Origin: Galeopsis tetrahit
Lineage: Eukaryota; Streptophyta; Magnoliopsida; Lamiales; Lamiaceae
Reading direction: 5' to 3'
NCBI GenBank assembly: GCA_963675135.1
Contig: OY776129.1
Coordinates: forward strand, 61,691,028-61,755,027
DNA length: 64,000 bases
The notes under the pieces were generated by a model, which saw only the letters and a list, made by a program, of their open reading frames with translations, ran no database searches and was not told the DNA's origin. A program made the translations under genes and the position numbers. The stretch's first letter is position 1. Each line of letters begins with the position of its first letter. Below, piece by piece: positions 47,468 to 61,036 of this stretch.

Positions 47468-50059
47468 TTATACTTCAACACGTTAAGTGGAAAAGAAAAA
47501 AATCATTTGTATAAATATTTAGATAGGAATATTAATTATTACTGCATTTTAACAAGCTAGGTGAAATCGTCTAAGTAATTCCATACAACGTAAAATAGAG
47601 CTCTCTGATTATTATTATTCGCTAACTTTGTAAACTTGCAATCGTCAATTTAAAATGAGATTCTGGCTTTAAATTGTAATTAATGGCACGATTTGATAGA
47701 TCTTGCAAAAAAATTCTTCTTTACTATTTTTCCTGATCAGTACATGCTAGCTAGGAATTTGTCACTTATACCATGCACCAACCAAATGATTTTAAAAGGT
47801 AAAAAAACATGATGCTTAATTTATTTAATTATAAGTTTATAACTGGATAAACTTAGGATATTGCTCAATATTAAAAATTAATGTTTTCATCAGCCATTTG
47901 GACACATAAAAAGGTTGAGACTTAATGTAGCCACTTCGTTTTTATTTTAGAAAAGATATTGATGTAATTATTATTTAATTTAGTTGCACATGAGTCATAT
48001 AGATCGGATCAACACTAGAATGATTCTTTATATTTAAGAATGAAAGAAGGAATTGATGCCGCACATGAACTTATATTTTGTCCACACTAATTAAACCGAT
48101 ATATATATACTTGTCCCCCACACACATATATACACACACTAGTATAGACTCCCGTAAGCCGTAACAAGCGAAATTTAAAATTTTTGTATTATTTTTGTTA
48201 TGATTAAATACATGATACATTTATTTAATTATTTAATTCAATTATCTTTTTAAATTATACTCATGTTACCTAAATAATTTTGAAGCGATTTTTAAATTTA
48301 TAGTTACCATGTTACATTAAATTTAAATTTATTAAAACAACTTATTTAGAGAAAAAACTGTTAAAAATAAATAAAAAAATAAATTTAATATCAGGCAAAC
48401 CCATCACATTTCAAATAAAATAAAGGCTGAGAATGTGTCATATATAAATCAAGTTGTGTGTTATTATTATTTTATTTTATTTTTGCCTAGTCACTTCTTT
48501 TTCATTTGTTTTCGAATTGTAGTCATTTCTAGCTATATTAAAGGTGCATAATTTTTCACATAACCATTTTGTCATTATTGTTTTTTTCTTTAATAAATAA
48601 GGAGATATCATGTACAATAAATGACCTTTTATATATTCATCTATGTAAAATTTAAACATGACCTTTTATATTCAATGTAATAAGCGTAAATATGGTTTTT
48701 GGAGGGCACACCTCACTCTCTCTCTCTCAAAAAAAAACCTAGGTTTAAATGTTACAACCTCCCAAAAAAACTCCCAACCACCAAACTTTATTCTCAATGG
48801 CTAAAAACCTCCCCACAAGGTTTTTGTGTGTTTCATGTCACCAAAAAACCTCCCCATTGGGGAGGGCCTTAGAATAGTTTTCTAACTATCTAATTTTCCG
48901 GGATAAAATAATGTATTGATTTATTTGTTTCACTTTTTGTATTTCACTTGTTCGATTATGTTCCGAGATAAAATAGCATTAGACTTTTTATTTTTATTTT
49001 AGTTGCCCCCTCCAAACGAAATATGTCATGCATGGACATTTGCATCTTAAGCACAAACCAAAATTTGGTCAGAGGCCCAGCCCACCAAATCTTTTATATA
49101 TTGACACTACAGTATCACGTTCGTTATTTTAATTTATATTTATATATTATCTGTTTTTTTATTATATTATTTATTAAATTATTCCTCAAACATTTAATAT
49201 ATTTATTGATATTTAAAATTAATCATTCAATTATTAATTGATGTATTTTTAGAATTAAGTTTGTAGGTAAAAAATAAACAAGAATCATATAATTGGTTAA
49301 GAGTTAGAATTTGAAAACTAGAAAATCACAAATCTACGTGATTGTGTATAGAATGGTATCTCTATTTCTCACACTTTAAAATTTCAGTGCAACTACAAAA
49401 CGATTTTGTTTAACTATGAACATAGTCAATATCGCTTATAGATGATTTTCGTGACATGAAAGAAAAACATTCTAAATTTTAACATATTGTAAACAATGTG
49501 AACTCGGTTCCAAACATCAGTATTCTTGTACTTGCAGACCTACATGACGCTGACGAAGTTGGGAGAGTTCAAAACGGTTCCGGAATAAATCTCGTCGGAG
49601 ATTAAGTGAATTCTTTTAGAGTCGATGAAATTAATTAAGGAGGAGATTAAGCTCAACTCGAGTGAGGGTTATACGAGGGGATTGGAAGGATTAGTGACTA
49701 ATACGCCCTTAAAGTTGAGATTATCTTTATGAGCGAGTTGACAAGGTTGTTCGAGTGCAGGCTTAGTGATTTTGTATCCGGTCGAGCTGGTGCAATGTAT
49801 GGGGACAATTTCGACAGTCGACTTTGGTTCGCCACTTTAGGTCCCGGTCGAAGCCGGGGTAGGAATGGGGAGAAGGAAGGCGTCTCCCGGTCCAGCTAGA
49901 CAAAAAATTAGACTTCGTTTGCTGACGTGGCGCCTGCGGTGAGAGAGAGAGAGAGAGTTTTTAATTAATTAAAAGGTATGATGGTTGCATGCTTACATTC
50001 TAGAAAGTAGGAAGACCATGATAATCTTGACTTGGTCGAGTATGTTGGTGAAAATATTT
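47468..50059. other. Intergenic DNA, no gene seen
   Basis: Most is AT-rich. About 48700-48870 has paired cctcccaaaaa/ttttggaggg-type motifs that may be a small MITE. About 49540-49945 is notably less AT-rich (ggtcccggtcgaagccgggg) with no readable frame, followed by a (GA)n run at about 49941-49957. It may be retroelement debris. Confidence 0.4.
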
Positions 50060-50330
50060 TACTCTCTTCATTCCGTTATACGTTTCACCTTTTATTTTTT
50101 TAGATGTTTTAATTAAGGAATATGATAAAATAATTGATGCAGTACAAGTGATGTGATGGTGAAATAGAAAATAATAAATGAGTATGAGATAAAGTATAGT
50201 AAAATAATAGATAAAATATAAGTGATGTGATTGAAAAGGAGAAAATAATATACCAAAATTGAATTGAGAAACTTATAGTGAAATATTCATAAAAGAAAAA
50301 TGGAAAACTTATATTGGAAGTGAGAGAGTA
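50060..50330. mobile_element. Stowaway-type MITE
   Basis: The left end TACTCTCTTCATTCCGTTAT and the right end ATTGGAAGTGAGAGAGTA form an imperfect inverted repeat with TA borders. The length is 271 bp, with no ORF. Family membership differs from the 1793-2056 type. Confidence 0.7.
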
Positions 50331-50449
50331 CAATTTTAATAAAGTGGATTTCACCAAACAGTCAGTTTATGATGCATGTGATTAGCTGATTAATTAAATG
50401 GGTTGTCACTACAACTTGTTTAATTGGGTAAAATATCCAATACCTTTCG

Positions 50450-50546
50450 CCCACAATACAATAACCTTATTCATTTGTTTTAAACAACTTCATTTTCATG
50501 CCATCATGAGTTTTGTTAATTAATTAATTATAATCCTTTGCCAAAC
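50450..50546 (+). repeat. First copy of an old ~100-bp tandem duplication
   Basis: The stretch starting ccacaatacaataaccttat matches 52540-52647 over about 100 bp with scattered differences. The LINE at 50547-52518 entered near the junction of the two copies. Its 15-bp target duplication ends this copy. Confidence 0.8.
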
Positions 50547-52533
50547 ATGCTATCGGTCATGGGCTTCAGCGATAGATGGAAAAAATGGATCAAAGAATGC
50601 ATTCAGTCAACCTCGATATCTGTTCTCGTGAATGGGAGCCCTACGAAGGAATTCAAGATGGAGAAGGGGATCAGACAGGGGGATCCTCTGCCCCCCTTCC
50701 CTTCACTGTGGTTGGGGACACAAGGTCGTGGAAGTAGGGATGTTTTGTCTAGCATTTGTGGGGAATAATAATGTTCAAGTCTCTCATCTACAATTTGCAG
50801 ATGACATACTATTCTTCAGAGAGGCATCTAGTAGCAACATAACAGTCCTTAAAAGTATTCTCAGAATGTTTGAGGTGTGGTCAGACCTCAAGATTAACTT
50901 CCACAAGAGCACGTTATCGGGTATTCACGTTTCTGACTCTACTTTGGATGTGTGGGCCACAAACCTAAATTGCAAAAAGGCCGACCTACCATTGAAGTAT
51001 TTGGGGTTGAATATTGGAGCCAACCCGCGTAAGGCAGAAAGCTAGAGGGAGACCGTTCGTACGGTGTAAAATAGACTGAACTCTTGGGATATCAAATCGT
51101 TGTCGTTTGGTGGTCAGATGGTGTTATCTCGGTTCTTTCAAGCCTACCTACCTATGCCTCGTCCCTAAACAATGCTCCTAACAATATCACCAAAGTCATA
51201 CACTCAATCCAAAGACGATTCTTGTGGAACGGCGGTGACCCGAAGGTAAGTAAGATTTCTTGGGTAGTTGGGATATTATGTGTAGGGCTAGAGGTAGAGG
51301 TGGGCTGGGCTTCAAAAATATGTTTCTATTTAATCTAGCACTGCTGGGTAAATGGGAGTGGAAGTTACTGGAGGAGAGGTGTAGCCTGTGGAAGGATGTT
51401 CTAGAGCCCAAGTATGGTAGTTTGGAGGATTTTGTTGAGAGGTATAGGTCGGTAGGAAAGTGACTGAAACAGTGGTCCGTTTGGTGGCCGTCTATTATGT
51501 CCCAAGTGGGGTCGAGTGAGTGGTTTATGAATACTTGTTCTAAATTAATTTGCAATGGTAAATCTACAAAATTCTGGAATGATAAATGGGTGGGTGGGGA
51601 GAGGCTAAGGGATTTGTTCCCAAGGTTGTTCTTGATTGACCGGGACATAAATTGCTTAATTTCAAAAAGGGTGACTTGGGACGGGGGAGTGTATAAAATG
51701 AAATGGGAGTGCAGGCGTCTGTTACTTGAGAGAGAAGAGATTATTGCTAACACAATTTACAAGCAGATTGACAAGTTCATGGCAGACTCGAGCGAAGAGG
51801 ATCTTGGGATGTGGGACTTAGAGAAGGACGGGAAATACTTGGTGAAATCGGCGTACGACTTTCTTCTAGACAACATCACCGAAGATAAGCCAGAGTTTGA
51901 TACATTAAAGCAGGTCTGGATTAAGTGCGTCCCATCAAAAGTGGACTGCTTCTCGTGGAGGGTGCTTCAAAATAAAATACCTACAACTACAAACCTGAGA
52001 AGGCGTGGAGCTTACAACCCGAACTTTTTCTTGAAGTGCAACCTGTGCGGAGTGGACGACGAAGAACAAAGGATGTATGGGTAAGAATCTACACTTAGTT
52101 TGACTTCGCTTACAACAACAGGGGCACGAGAGTGTCACATTTTAGGAGCAATCGCGAGACAGCGGATACGAGAATGAGGGCAGCATGGACGGTAGTATGG
52201 CACTGCACTGTGTGGAGCATGTGCAATGGCAGAAATAACGTTGTATTCAAAGGACAATCGTTTGATATAGAAGAAGTGGTCGACAGAGTGTGTACATCCT
52301 CATTCAGATGGCTCAAAGTGAAGTTTATGATAAATAGAGGGATTTCTTATAATGAATGGATTAGGGAACCGACCATATGTATTGGATAGAAGCTTTGGAA
52401 CTCAGTTTTGGTCTTGCTGATTTTCATGCATTTATTCTATTTTCTTGATGTTGTAAGTGTAATATGAGAGGGTATTACTTATACCCAAATAATAAAACTT
52501 TTGATGCTTCCAAAAAAAAATCCTTTGCCAAAC
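50532..52533 (+). mobile_element. 5'-truncated L1-type LINE with target duplication
   Basis: The 15-bp direct repeat aatcctttgccaaac lies at 50532-50546 and 52519-52533; its first two A residues overlap the A tail at the right end. Between them are the C-terminal half of an L1 reverse transcriptase and its tail, an AATAAA signal (52490) and a run of nine A at 52512-52520. The 5' truncation and the A-tailed end identify target-primed reverse transcription. Confidence 0.93.
50547..52390 (+). pseudogene. Degenerate L1 LINE reverse transcriptase (C-terminal part)
   Basis: Three frames carry consecutive pieces. First comes the RT palm start (MEKGIRQGDPL). Next is the catalytic LQFADDILFF block with KYLGLNIG. 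Then the zf-RVT region follows (STKFWNDKWVGG; WIKCVPSKVDCFSWRVLQNKIPTTTNL; CNLCG). The final piece, to 52390, is the usual L1 C terminus (WHCTVWSMCNGRNNVVF). Frameshifts near 50715 and 51260, a stop at 51042 and loss of the endonuclease half make it inactive. Confidence 0.9.
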
Positions 52534-52539
52534 TCCAAT

Positions 52540-52647
52540 CCCACAATATAATAACCTTATTCATTTATTTTAAACAACTTCATTTTCATGCCACTATGTG
52601 TTTTGTTAATTAATTAATTAATTATAGTAATTTGCTAAACTCCAATC
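52540..52647 (+). repeat. Second copy of the old ~100-bp tandem duplication
   Basis: It matches 50450-50546 and continues through taatttgctaaactccaatc. The copies were probably adjacent before the LINE inserted. Confidence 0.8.
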
Positions 52648-54844
52648 TTTTTTCTTTTTGCCAAAAATCAACGTTATGTACTTCATTTTTTTTTTTAATT
52701 TTTTTTTCTCGATCACTTCAAATAATGACATAACAATGGAAATTATGAACGCTTACTCGTCAAGTTTCACTATGTGATCTGCTTCGAAGCAAGCTTGAAC
52801 AAGTGAACACCTTTTGCATTGTACGTTCTGACTCGTTTTACATGTGTATAAAGAAAGAGGAAATAAATGTTACAAAATAATAATTAACTATGAGAAAATA
52901 ATAATTCAACCTTATAATTCAAGTGGTCATGGTCCAATAGTATTAATATTACATTTAGTAATTGACTATGTATATTAAGATTGAATTCAAGAAAGAAAAA
53001 AAAAAGGGCTCTAACCGATAAGTTCATTGTAATTTGCCATTAATTTATATTTAACCAAGAAGAATCCAACTATTAAATATTGGAGTGATATTTAATGAAA
53101 TAATATAACTGTATAATCCTATTAAAGATCAAGAGTAATTCAAGCCCACATTTCCATCAATTTCCAAATGAGAATTAAATTAATTAGTTGTCATTTGTCA
53201 AACACACTCTCACTTTTAAATTAAGTTGCACAGACCTTTATTTTTTTGGTAGTCTATAAGAATATCAGTCATTTTTATTTTTTCTACATTAAAAGTTTTC
53301 ATTGGTATATATAGGTTTATTAATGCTAGTTTTAATTTTGTTTGATTAACCTATAATTCATCTTTAAGAAGAAAAGAAACTAATTAATTCATATGATTAG
53401 ATTTAGTGTAATGGTTATAAACAAATAAAAATTGATAAAATAAATTACATCCATATAACAATAAACTATGTAACATATCTAAGAACATGAATTGTTTTTA
53501 ATCATATTTGAAGGTTGTATACCCTTTGAAACTTTATAAACTTCGAAAAGACATTTCTCATTTAGCATCAACTAATTTAAAAGAAATTGGAACACTAATT
53601 ATAATTACATTGGTTCAAATAGTTCTAATTTTTTTTTTCAGAGGTTTGTTAAATATATTGGTTGAGGATGCATAGAGTGTTGTATTTTGAATTATAGTTA
53701 TAAGATGAATGTGTAACCTCAACATAATCTTTCTAAAAATTAAAATAGTTACACTCAATTCTTCTAAAATATACCATTCGTCTCATTTTTTTATTCATCA
53801 TTTCTTAATTCGATAATAAAACAAATTTTCACTTTAAAGTATACATTTTAAACATTTCAAAATTACACCTCATTATTTTATTACTCACAACATTTTATTA
53901 CTTACTCTATTTTATTTTTTAAAAGACTTTCATATCGTATATTTTACCTAATTTCCTTGTTCGATAGAGTAAATTAGCTCAAAATAGATGGTTAATTAGG
54001 TTCAAGATAAATGTCTAAACATGGCTAAATTTTTGTTTTTACCCAACACACAAAATGATATTCAATTGTGTATACTAAATAACCAAAAAAAAAAAAAAAT
54101 ACATTTTCTACTATTCAATATGAACCAATTGAAATATTCAAACTAATTATAAATAACTTCATATATCTACTAAATGGCCGTGTTGCCTCTATTATTATGA
54201 AGAATAGATTAATTTTTAACATACACATATCAATAAATCAAATAGTAAAACACTTAAAACACAAAGTTAAATAACTATGGAAATAGATGATTACTAGTAT
54301 TAACTTTCATTTCTCAAATATACTTTACAAAATGCATGTACTTCGGTTTTTACATGTATAATTGTATATCATGGATCGTTTTGGTAATATGGAAATATTT
54401 GGAGTAATTATAATTTACTTATGGGAAAAGGTTTTTTTTATTTATTATTATTATTGTAATTTTTTTACTTTGTGTTCATGACACCCCAATTTCTCGAATT
54501 TTGTCCTATTAAATTTTAAATTTCAACGTTTTAGTGATTTGACTAGTTTGTAGTTGGTTCTGAGTTGATATGAGATTTTTTTTTCTATGAAATTCAATTT
54601 TTTAGAGTCGATTTCCCTGAAAGAAAAAAATGTCATATTTACAACACTAAATATAACTTTTTCTTAACTTAAATCACAAGATTCGTTTTAATCTGGATAA
54701 ATTTAAAGAGGTAATTGTAAATTACACAAATTACCAAAGTCTAAGTTTCTTTTCGAACATCTACTAAATGATCAAATTAAAAAAAAAAAAAAAAAAACTT
54801 AGACTTTGAGTAGTGACGAAATTTGAATTTGACGATACCAAATA
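52648..54844. other. AT-rich intergenic DNA, no gene seen
   Basis: There is nothing recognisable beyond homopolymer runs. Weak Stowaway-like ends at about 53772 and 53966 were not convincing. Confidence 0.45.
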
Positions 54845-55581
54845 TAATCTGATGTGCCAAAATTTGCACAAGAGGATTGCGTGTCCTCTGGATTGGATGT
54901 CCCACTCTTCGAACACGTGCAATCACTCCAAGTATGCTGCCTTTACTCGAAATCTTCAAGAACCTGCAAAGAACACACCGGAGGGGGGTCCGGTGTGGAC
55001 ACTCCGATGCCTTAGTCAGTATAGGGCTTATCAATATCTTCCAAGGATCTCAAGATCCTTGATGTATCAAAATAGTTCTCAAAGAATTTCAGAAAAGGTG
55101 TTTCGTATTTTGTATATCAAGTTTGTAGTATAAGAATGTCTAACCTGGAAATCTCCTCGAATTTACCTATTTATAGAGATACTTTCCGGAGAGGAAGTCA
55201 AGCCTTTCTCTTATTTCGGAGCTGCCCGTGAAACTCGGCCCTGCTGAGTGGACCAAGTCCTCCCTTCTCTCCACTCCCTGAAGACTCGGCAGCACTCCAT
55301 CTTAGTGGACCTAATTCCCTAAGATAAAGGAGGACAAGGTCTTCCTTTTATCAAGTCTGGACCTGAAATAGCGGGAGTTCCCTATATCTATGGTTCATAA
55401 CTACTCGTTAAGACTGCTTCTTTCTGATGCTCCTCTCCAGACGGAGTTCCCTCCATAGAGACCTCTAGAGGGGATTTCTTATCCAGAGAGTATTAGATAA
55501 TCCACTCCTTCCACTTTGATCTCATCTTTTATACACGTGTCAACTCCTTATTAGGTGACATTTTTAGGCCACATCATAATC
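54845..55581 (-). mobile_element. Solo LTR, 727 bp, with 5-bp target duplication
   Basis: The LTR (54850-55576) begins TGATGTGCC and ends GGCCACATCA, giving a terminal inverted repeat with TG...CA borders. It is flanked by the exact 5-bp duplication taatc (54845-54849, 55577-55581). The minus strand carries a CTATAAATAGG promoter motif at about 55168-55178, so the parent element probably read on minus. No internal sequence lies on either side, which indicates loss by recombination between the two LTRs. Confidence 0.88.
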
Positions 55582-56841
55582 ATTATATTATTTTGAATAC
55601 TAATTTTATAAATATATGGGGTACACAATTTTTTTTACATTGGATATTAATAAATTTATTTTTTCAATTTGGGGCTAGTACCCCAAAAAAAAACCTGCAC
55701 CCGCCCTTTACTCCGAGACAAAAAAATAAACTTATTACTAGTAGTTATAAAACATGTATATTTAAAAATAAAATTAACTTTTTTTTTTTATTTTAAATAA
55801 ACAGATCCCTCCCAAAAAGCCAAAATGAACTTTTATTTTGTTATAGATAAAAAATTGTGGTTAGCCTACAACCATTAATAGTTTTAACTTGAAAGACTGG
55901 AATTAGTAATTATGAACCTAACCAACTATAAAAAGTGGTGCACAATAAGTGTGACATGTTCATGTGATTACGATAGTTGGCATCTTTTAACCAAAAAAAG
56001 GTTTACTCTTTTAGGACAAAAATGTACAAGTGAAAATGACCATAGTGCTCTTTTAACCTTATCTTCCATTTAAGCCTATCTCTTTATATCACTTCTTCAT
56101 TTCAACTTTCAACAATTCTAACTGCTCCGAAGACACTCCTCTCAACTGATGTTCAATCTTTCCACTTCACCCCATACTCGAGTATGCTACAATTGTTCAC
56201 TTCCACGTGGTTCTGCGTTTTCACACGTGTAGATAAATTTTACTCTGCATGACATTGCTTTAATTAATATGTTCTACTCACTATACGTCTTATATTGTAT
56301 TCGTTAATTTTCGTGAAAAAAAAAAATTATGACGAAACGAATTAAAGGAGTATAAATTAATGAGAGAGTTGGAACCACAAAAAATTGTTTCCTCATGAAG
56401 AAGACAAATGAGCACTAATTAATTGAGTTTTTAATTAAATTTTATAGTTGCTAATTAATCAATCATTTGAAATGATGGGTGAAGTCTCTTCTTCTTGTCT
56501 AGTGGTGAAACTGTTTCGGAATAATTGTTTTAAGGGCTGGGCTGCCTTAGCCCCATACTCTTAAATATTCTTCTATAAATATATTATCGACTGTTAATTA
56601 AAAAGTAACATTATTGATACTGCTATATCACAAGGTGCACCGCATACATGAGCAGGTGGGATCTAATCAAATTAACTCATTCACCATCTTTATTTTTGCA
56701 ATTAATTGATGAAATTAAGTTTAAAACTAATATTATTAAGCTCGTTTAGGTTCATATAAGCTCGAAAAAACTCGTAATTTTTTTATATTTACGTTTGAGA
56801 TCGGCTCGATAATAAACAAACTAAGCTCAAACACTTCATGA
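55582..56841. other. Intergenic DNA, no gene seen
   Basis: AT-rich. A short stowaway-like remnant (tactcactatacgtctta ... aaaggagta) lies at about 56275-56353. From about 56735 AAGCTCG/CGAGCTT motifs mark an old hAT-like MITE into which the SINE at 56860 inserted. Confidence 0.4.
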
Positions 56842-57063
56842 TTCAACTTGACTCGATTTTTTTTTTTTGAAGTCTCGGGTATCCGGTTCAAGGTCGACTA
56901 ATTCCGGGGGACCAATCCCACCGCCCACTTGCGGGGGTCCCGTTTAAAGCCAGAGCTTTGCGCTCTGTATGGACATGGCCCCATAGAAATTGTTTGCACC
57001 TTAGGGGTTTCGAACCTGAGACCTAAAGAAGAGTACACTCCTAAGTTCAACTTGACTCGATTT
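56842..57063 (-). mobile_element. tRNA-derived SINE, reverse orientation, with 18-bp target duplication
   Basis: The ~186-bp body (56860-57045) ends at its left in poly-T, which is the A tail on the minus strand. It carries a B-box-like GGTTCGAAACC on the minus strand (about 57008-57018). Exact copies of ttcaacttgactcgattt lie at 56842-56859 and 57046-57063. The A box is poorly preserved. The body is GC-richer than its surroundings. Confidence 0.85.
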
Positions 57064-58424
57064 GATTACGTTTATTTAACGTGGTGTTCAGACTGTTATG
57101 ATTTTTCTTATGTATGTAGTTGTGAAATACAGAGTAAGACTTTTTAAAAGTACATTTTTATTGGGGTTTAATGCATTGGGAGTACATATTAATTAATTCT
57201 TCCTTATCAAGAGAGAAAAAAAGTGAGTAAGTTTTTTTTTTTGGTGAATGGTTTATTCAATCCACAGTGATAGAGTCTCATCAATTGAATTCGAAGAATT
57301 CTTGGTCCTATTCTTCATTTTCGTGGTCCAAATTAAATAGAGTTATAATATTGTTTGATTTCCCGGTAACTTTTGTAGTGCAATGGACGTAAAGTTCTAA
57401 AGTGTGGTAATGAGCAATATATATCGTCTTATAAAGAAAGATTTCTAATAACTCTTGCCTCTATTTATATAATATTGTGTATCAATTCGTCTACACACAA
57501 CACAAATTTTCCAACCATAGGAATGACGCGCTTACTCTCCGTGATGGTAATAATGGAAGGAAAATAGTACATCTTCGTTGCAATTCATTTTTATTCGTAC
57601 ACATCATGTGATATAAACAAGATTGTAAATCTTGTTAAAAAAAAAAAGGCAAAAACTAATCATGTTTTAGACACATTTAAATATTAAATTTTCGATCAGT
57701 GTATATCCCTTTAAAGCACATAACGCGATTAATGCCCTCCATCATTTTCTCGATCAAAACATGAAATGTGAGGCCCTAAATGGTGGGTTGCACTATATAT
57801 TTTTAAAGATTGATTAAGATAAAAAAAATCTAGGAATGCCCTAAAACAGTTGAAGCATGCCAGGAATTTTTGTAACCTATCTACGAATTATAAGAGTTTA
57901 AGTGGGTGCTGCCGATGATGAAAAATGTCAACTCTTTGTTGAAATTGGGGAGGAAATTAAAGGTTGGAAAGGCTGTTGCAAATTATCATCTCTCTCATGA
58001 TAGTGGTAAGAACTAACAAGTCATGCAAAAGTCTACCATGTGACATTGACTTCTCTTCAATCACATATAAAAATGTACGTATATGTTTGTTTTATGATTT
58101 TGGAAATTTGAATCGGAAAATTCTGAATTTTAAAATTCAGTGTGTTTGTTTTAGAATTTTGAGTAGAATAAAGATGCATGTAACTTTAATTGTGTCAAAT
58201 CAATTGTGTAAGAGATGATATGTTGTTGTATTATTGAATTAATAAGATATCGATGTAATTGTATAATTTATAAGTATTTTTAAAGGTAGATGTAATTGAA
58301 TTAATGGTGAAATCCGAATTTAACTAACTATAATAGGATCATTTCAATTTATAATGAAGATCTTTATGCGTATATTAATTGTATGTAAATATATTATTGG
58401 TCATCTTGTGAATAAAGAAAAATA
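57064..58424. other. AT-rich intergenic DNA, no gene seen
   Basis: Only chance ORFs are present. No element ends or RNA genes were recognised. Confidence 0.45.
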
Positions 58425-58651
58425 TACTCCACGCTCCACACAAGTCCTATAATTGATCAATTAATTTTGTCATTTTTATCGTTCAAACTTAAACTTAATC
58501 AATACATTTTTTAAAATATCAATATCTAACTAGCTATTTCTCTACATTTTTTATCTTTCTTATCACTTTCGGCATTTTAATACTACTATATATTTTTTTT
58601 AAAATATGTGCAAAAATCAAACGAGGCAATTACATTGGAACCGAGGGAGTA
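58425..58651. mobile_element. Degenerate Stowaway-type MITE
   Basis: The left end TACTCCACGCTCCACACAAG and the right end TTGGAACCGAGGGAGTA form an imperfect inverted repeat with TA borders, 227 bp, AT-rich inside. Confidence 0.55.
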
Positions 58652-59650
58652 TTAATTTGTGATGAAGAGTTTAAGTTAGGGTGGTCGATGAAAGCTAATT
58701 ACGTAGGAGGCTATGAACGTACATATGATTTGATGAGTGTGTGCTTCCCACATGGAGCTTCATAAAGTACCCAATTTTGGGGCCATCCAGCTTCTTCAAA
58801 CAAATTAGTGGTGGGGCTATTCTAGTCAAATTGCAACTAGGGTTTTAGCTATAGCTAGATATTATAATGACATCTAAAACCAAGTGGAGGGATTATAGGA
58901 CCGCAATTAAAAAAGTGCATTTTATTATTCCTATACAACCTTAAGTTTTCGATATAGTAATTAAAATAATTAAGCTAATTGTATTCCAGATTATGTTTAT
59001 GAGTTAGCACACTCGATATGATCACAGAATGGTTTGGTGTGGTATTATTGTTGCATATCATGAGTGGGAAATTAATGGATTTAAAAATAGTTTATAAGTT
59101 ACTGTAAATATTGGTCTCAAGGAATTAATCCTTAATTTCTAGATCTTAAACATATATATGTCTCAAAAACCTAAAAGTTGCCCTCTAACGAATTTCACGA
59201 AGCACAAATCGCAGTTAAAATAAGAATTCGATCGAAAATAGAAGAAAGGGAGAAGAAGACAATATTAGACAAATTAACTCAATTTCACTAAAAGCTTGCA
59301 ACTCCATCGGTTGTGGAGACATGTTTCAATGTGTATAAAAACTTATATGATTGTCTTTTATGATAGACTCTATATATGAATATGCATATTCAGCGTGTAT
59401 AAAAAATTATATGAAATAGTTTTATACATGAAATATATTGTTAATTTGTTCACTTTTGATGATGGCGCGTGTAGACATTTCCCTAACTCTCATATTAATA
59501 TATATATATATATATATACTTGTAGAACGGAAGAAGTATTTTACATATTTATATACGGAGTATAAACAAAAATTTGTATATGCACAAGTTAGATGAATTA
59601 ATTTGTTGAAATTTGTTACTAATTAAATGAAAGTCAATAATACTAAAAAA

Positions 59651-59820
59651 CTTTGGGCTCCGTTACTAAATGGAAGTCAATCATGATAGTCGTCATCAAC
59701 ACATTTACTCGTTATCACATTATTTTTCCGACCATTTAAATAAAACTTTGGGCTCCGTTATAAAATGGAAGTCAATCATTAATTAGTCATCAATACATTT
59801 ACTCGTTGAATAATTTGAGT
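59651..59820 (+). repeat. 95-bp imperfect tandem duplication
   Basis: Copies beginning ctttgggctccgttactaaa and ctttgggctccgttataaaa start at 59651 and 59746. The second copy is slightly shortened. Confidence 0.8.
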
Positions 59821-61036
59821 GATATATATATATATATATCGTTGATACGAGATATTGATCACCTCTCTTAACTTTTATGTTCACAATCACAATCACAATC
59901 ACACATGGCTCCCAACCTCAATATCAATAATACTAATATTATTTCCCTTGTTAATTTAAGAATAACTTTATTAGATTGGACAATAACAAAGATTAAAAAA
60001 AACACTGCGTATCATATTACAACGCGTGCAAGAAACGTAACATGAATGTACAACTCCAAAAAACATGGGGCAATGTATGGAGATTAAAAAGCTAATATAC
60101 ACTTTACTCTAAGCTGACTATACAAATGTATATACATATATAGATACCTTTTCAACTCACTAAATAAATAAGTAATAGGAAAATACAAGTGCACTAGTAA
60201 GTGCCCTGTGGACAAGGGACTACTAGTCGAGTAGTGCACCAAATAAGTCCTGCAGCGAAAGGATTCTTATATGATTCGTGGGGCTATTAATAATTGATTC
60301 TTGGAATCTTTTTTACTTTTTAAATATTGGAGTAGTATTTTATTATATGTTTCTAATTAATCTCCATAACTTTATGAGTGTCTATGGAATAAATTTAGAT
60401 GGAAAAAAAAAAAAAAACAATGTCAATTAGTTTTAGGACATACTGTAAGGTACGTAATGATAAATACTAGCTACTTTCAACCCTAATTATTAATTGAACT
60501 AAAATGTTGTTTATAATTATTTGTCACTTTACTAATATAATTTTTGACACCAATACCTCTACTAAATATTAACTACTCCGTATCCTTTTATAATTATAAG
60601 CTTATTTAATTAAAGACATACACTTTTATACAATATTACATAGATTTATATTAGTGCAATATGTTTCAGCATCCCCTTCTGTCCTATTCATTTTCTTCTT
60701 CCTTTCAACTCTCATGACGGGGTTCTTCTCCAATTTGCATGTTTTTTTTACCCATTTTGTTTTCTTATATATGTTCTTTTCCATGTACGTATTATATTTT
60801 TCCACTATGGGATCTAGACCTTTCATCTCTTCTCTGTTCTTTGGGAAACATTTTTTTTTTTCATTACTGAAAATTAATTTTGGGTCATACATCTTTTTTT
60901 TTTTTTTTTATTCTTCTATTTTTCATTATTTTAAACTCATGGAAATTAATAAGACAATGAAAAATCATGTGTTACTACATGAACATTTTTTGTTTTACTA
61001 TATAAACAGTCATGTATTACTAGTAACACATGTAAC

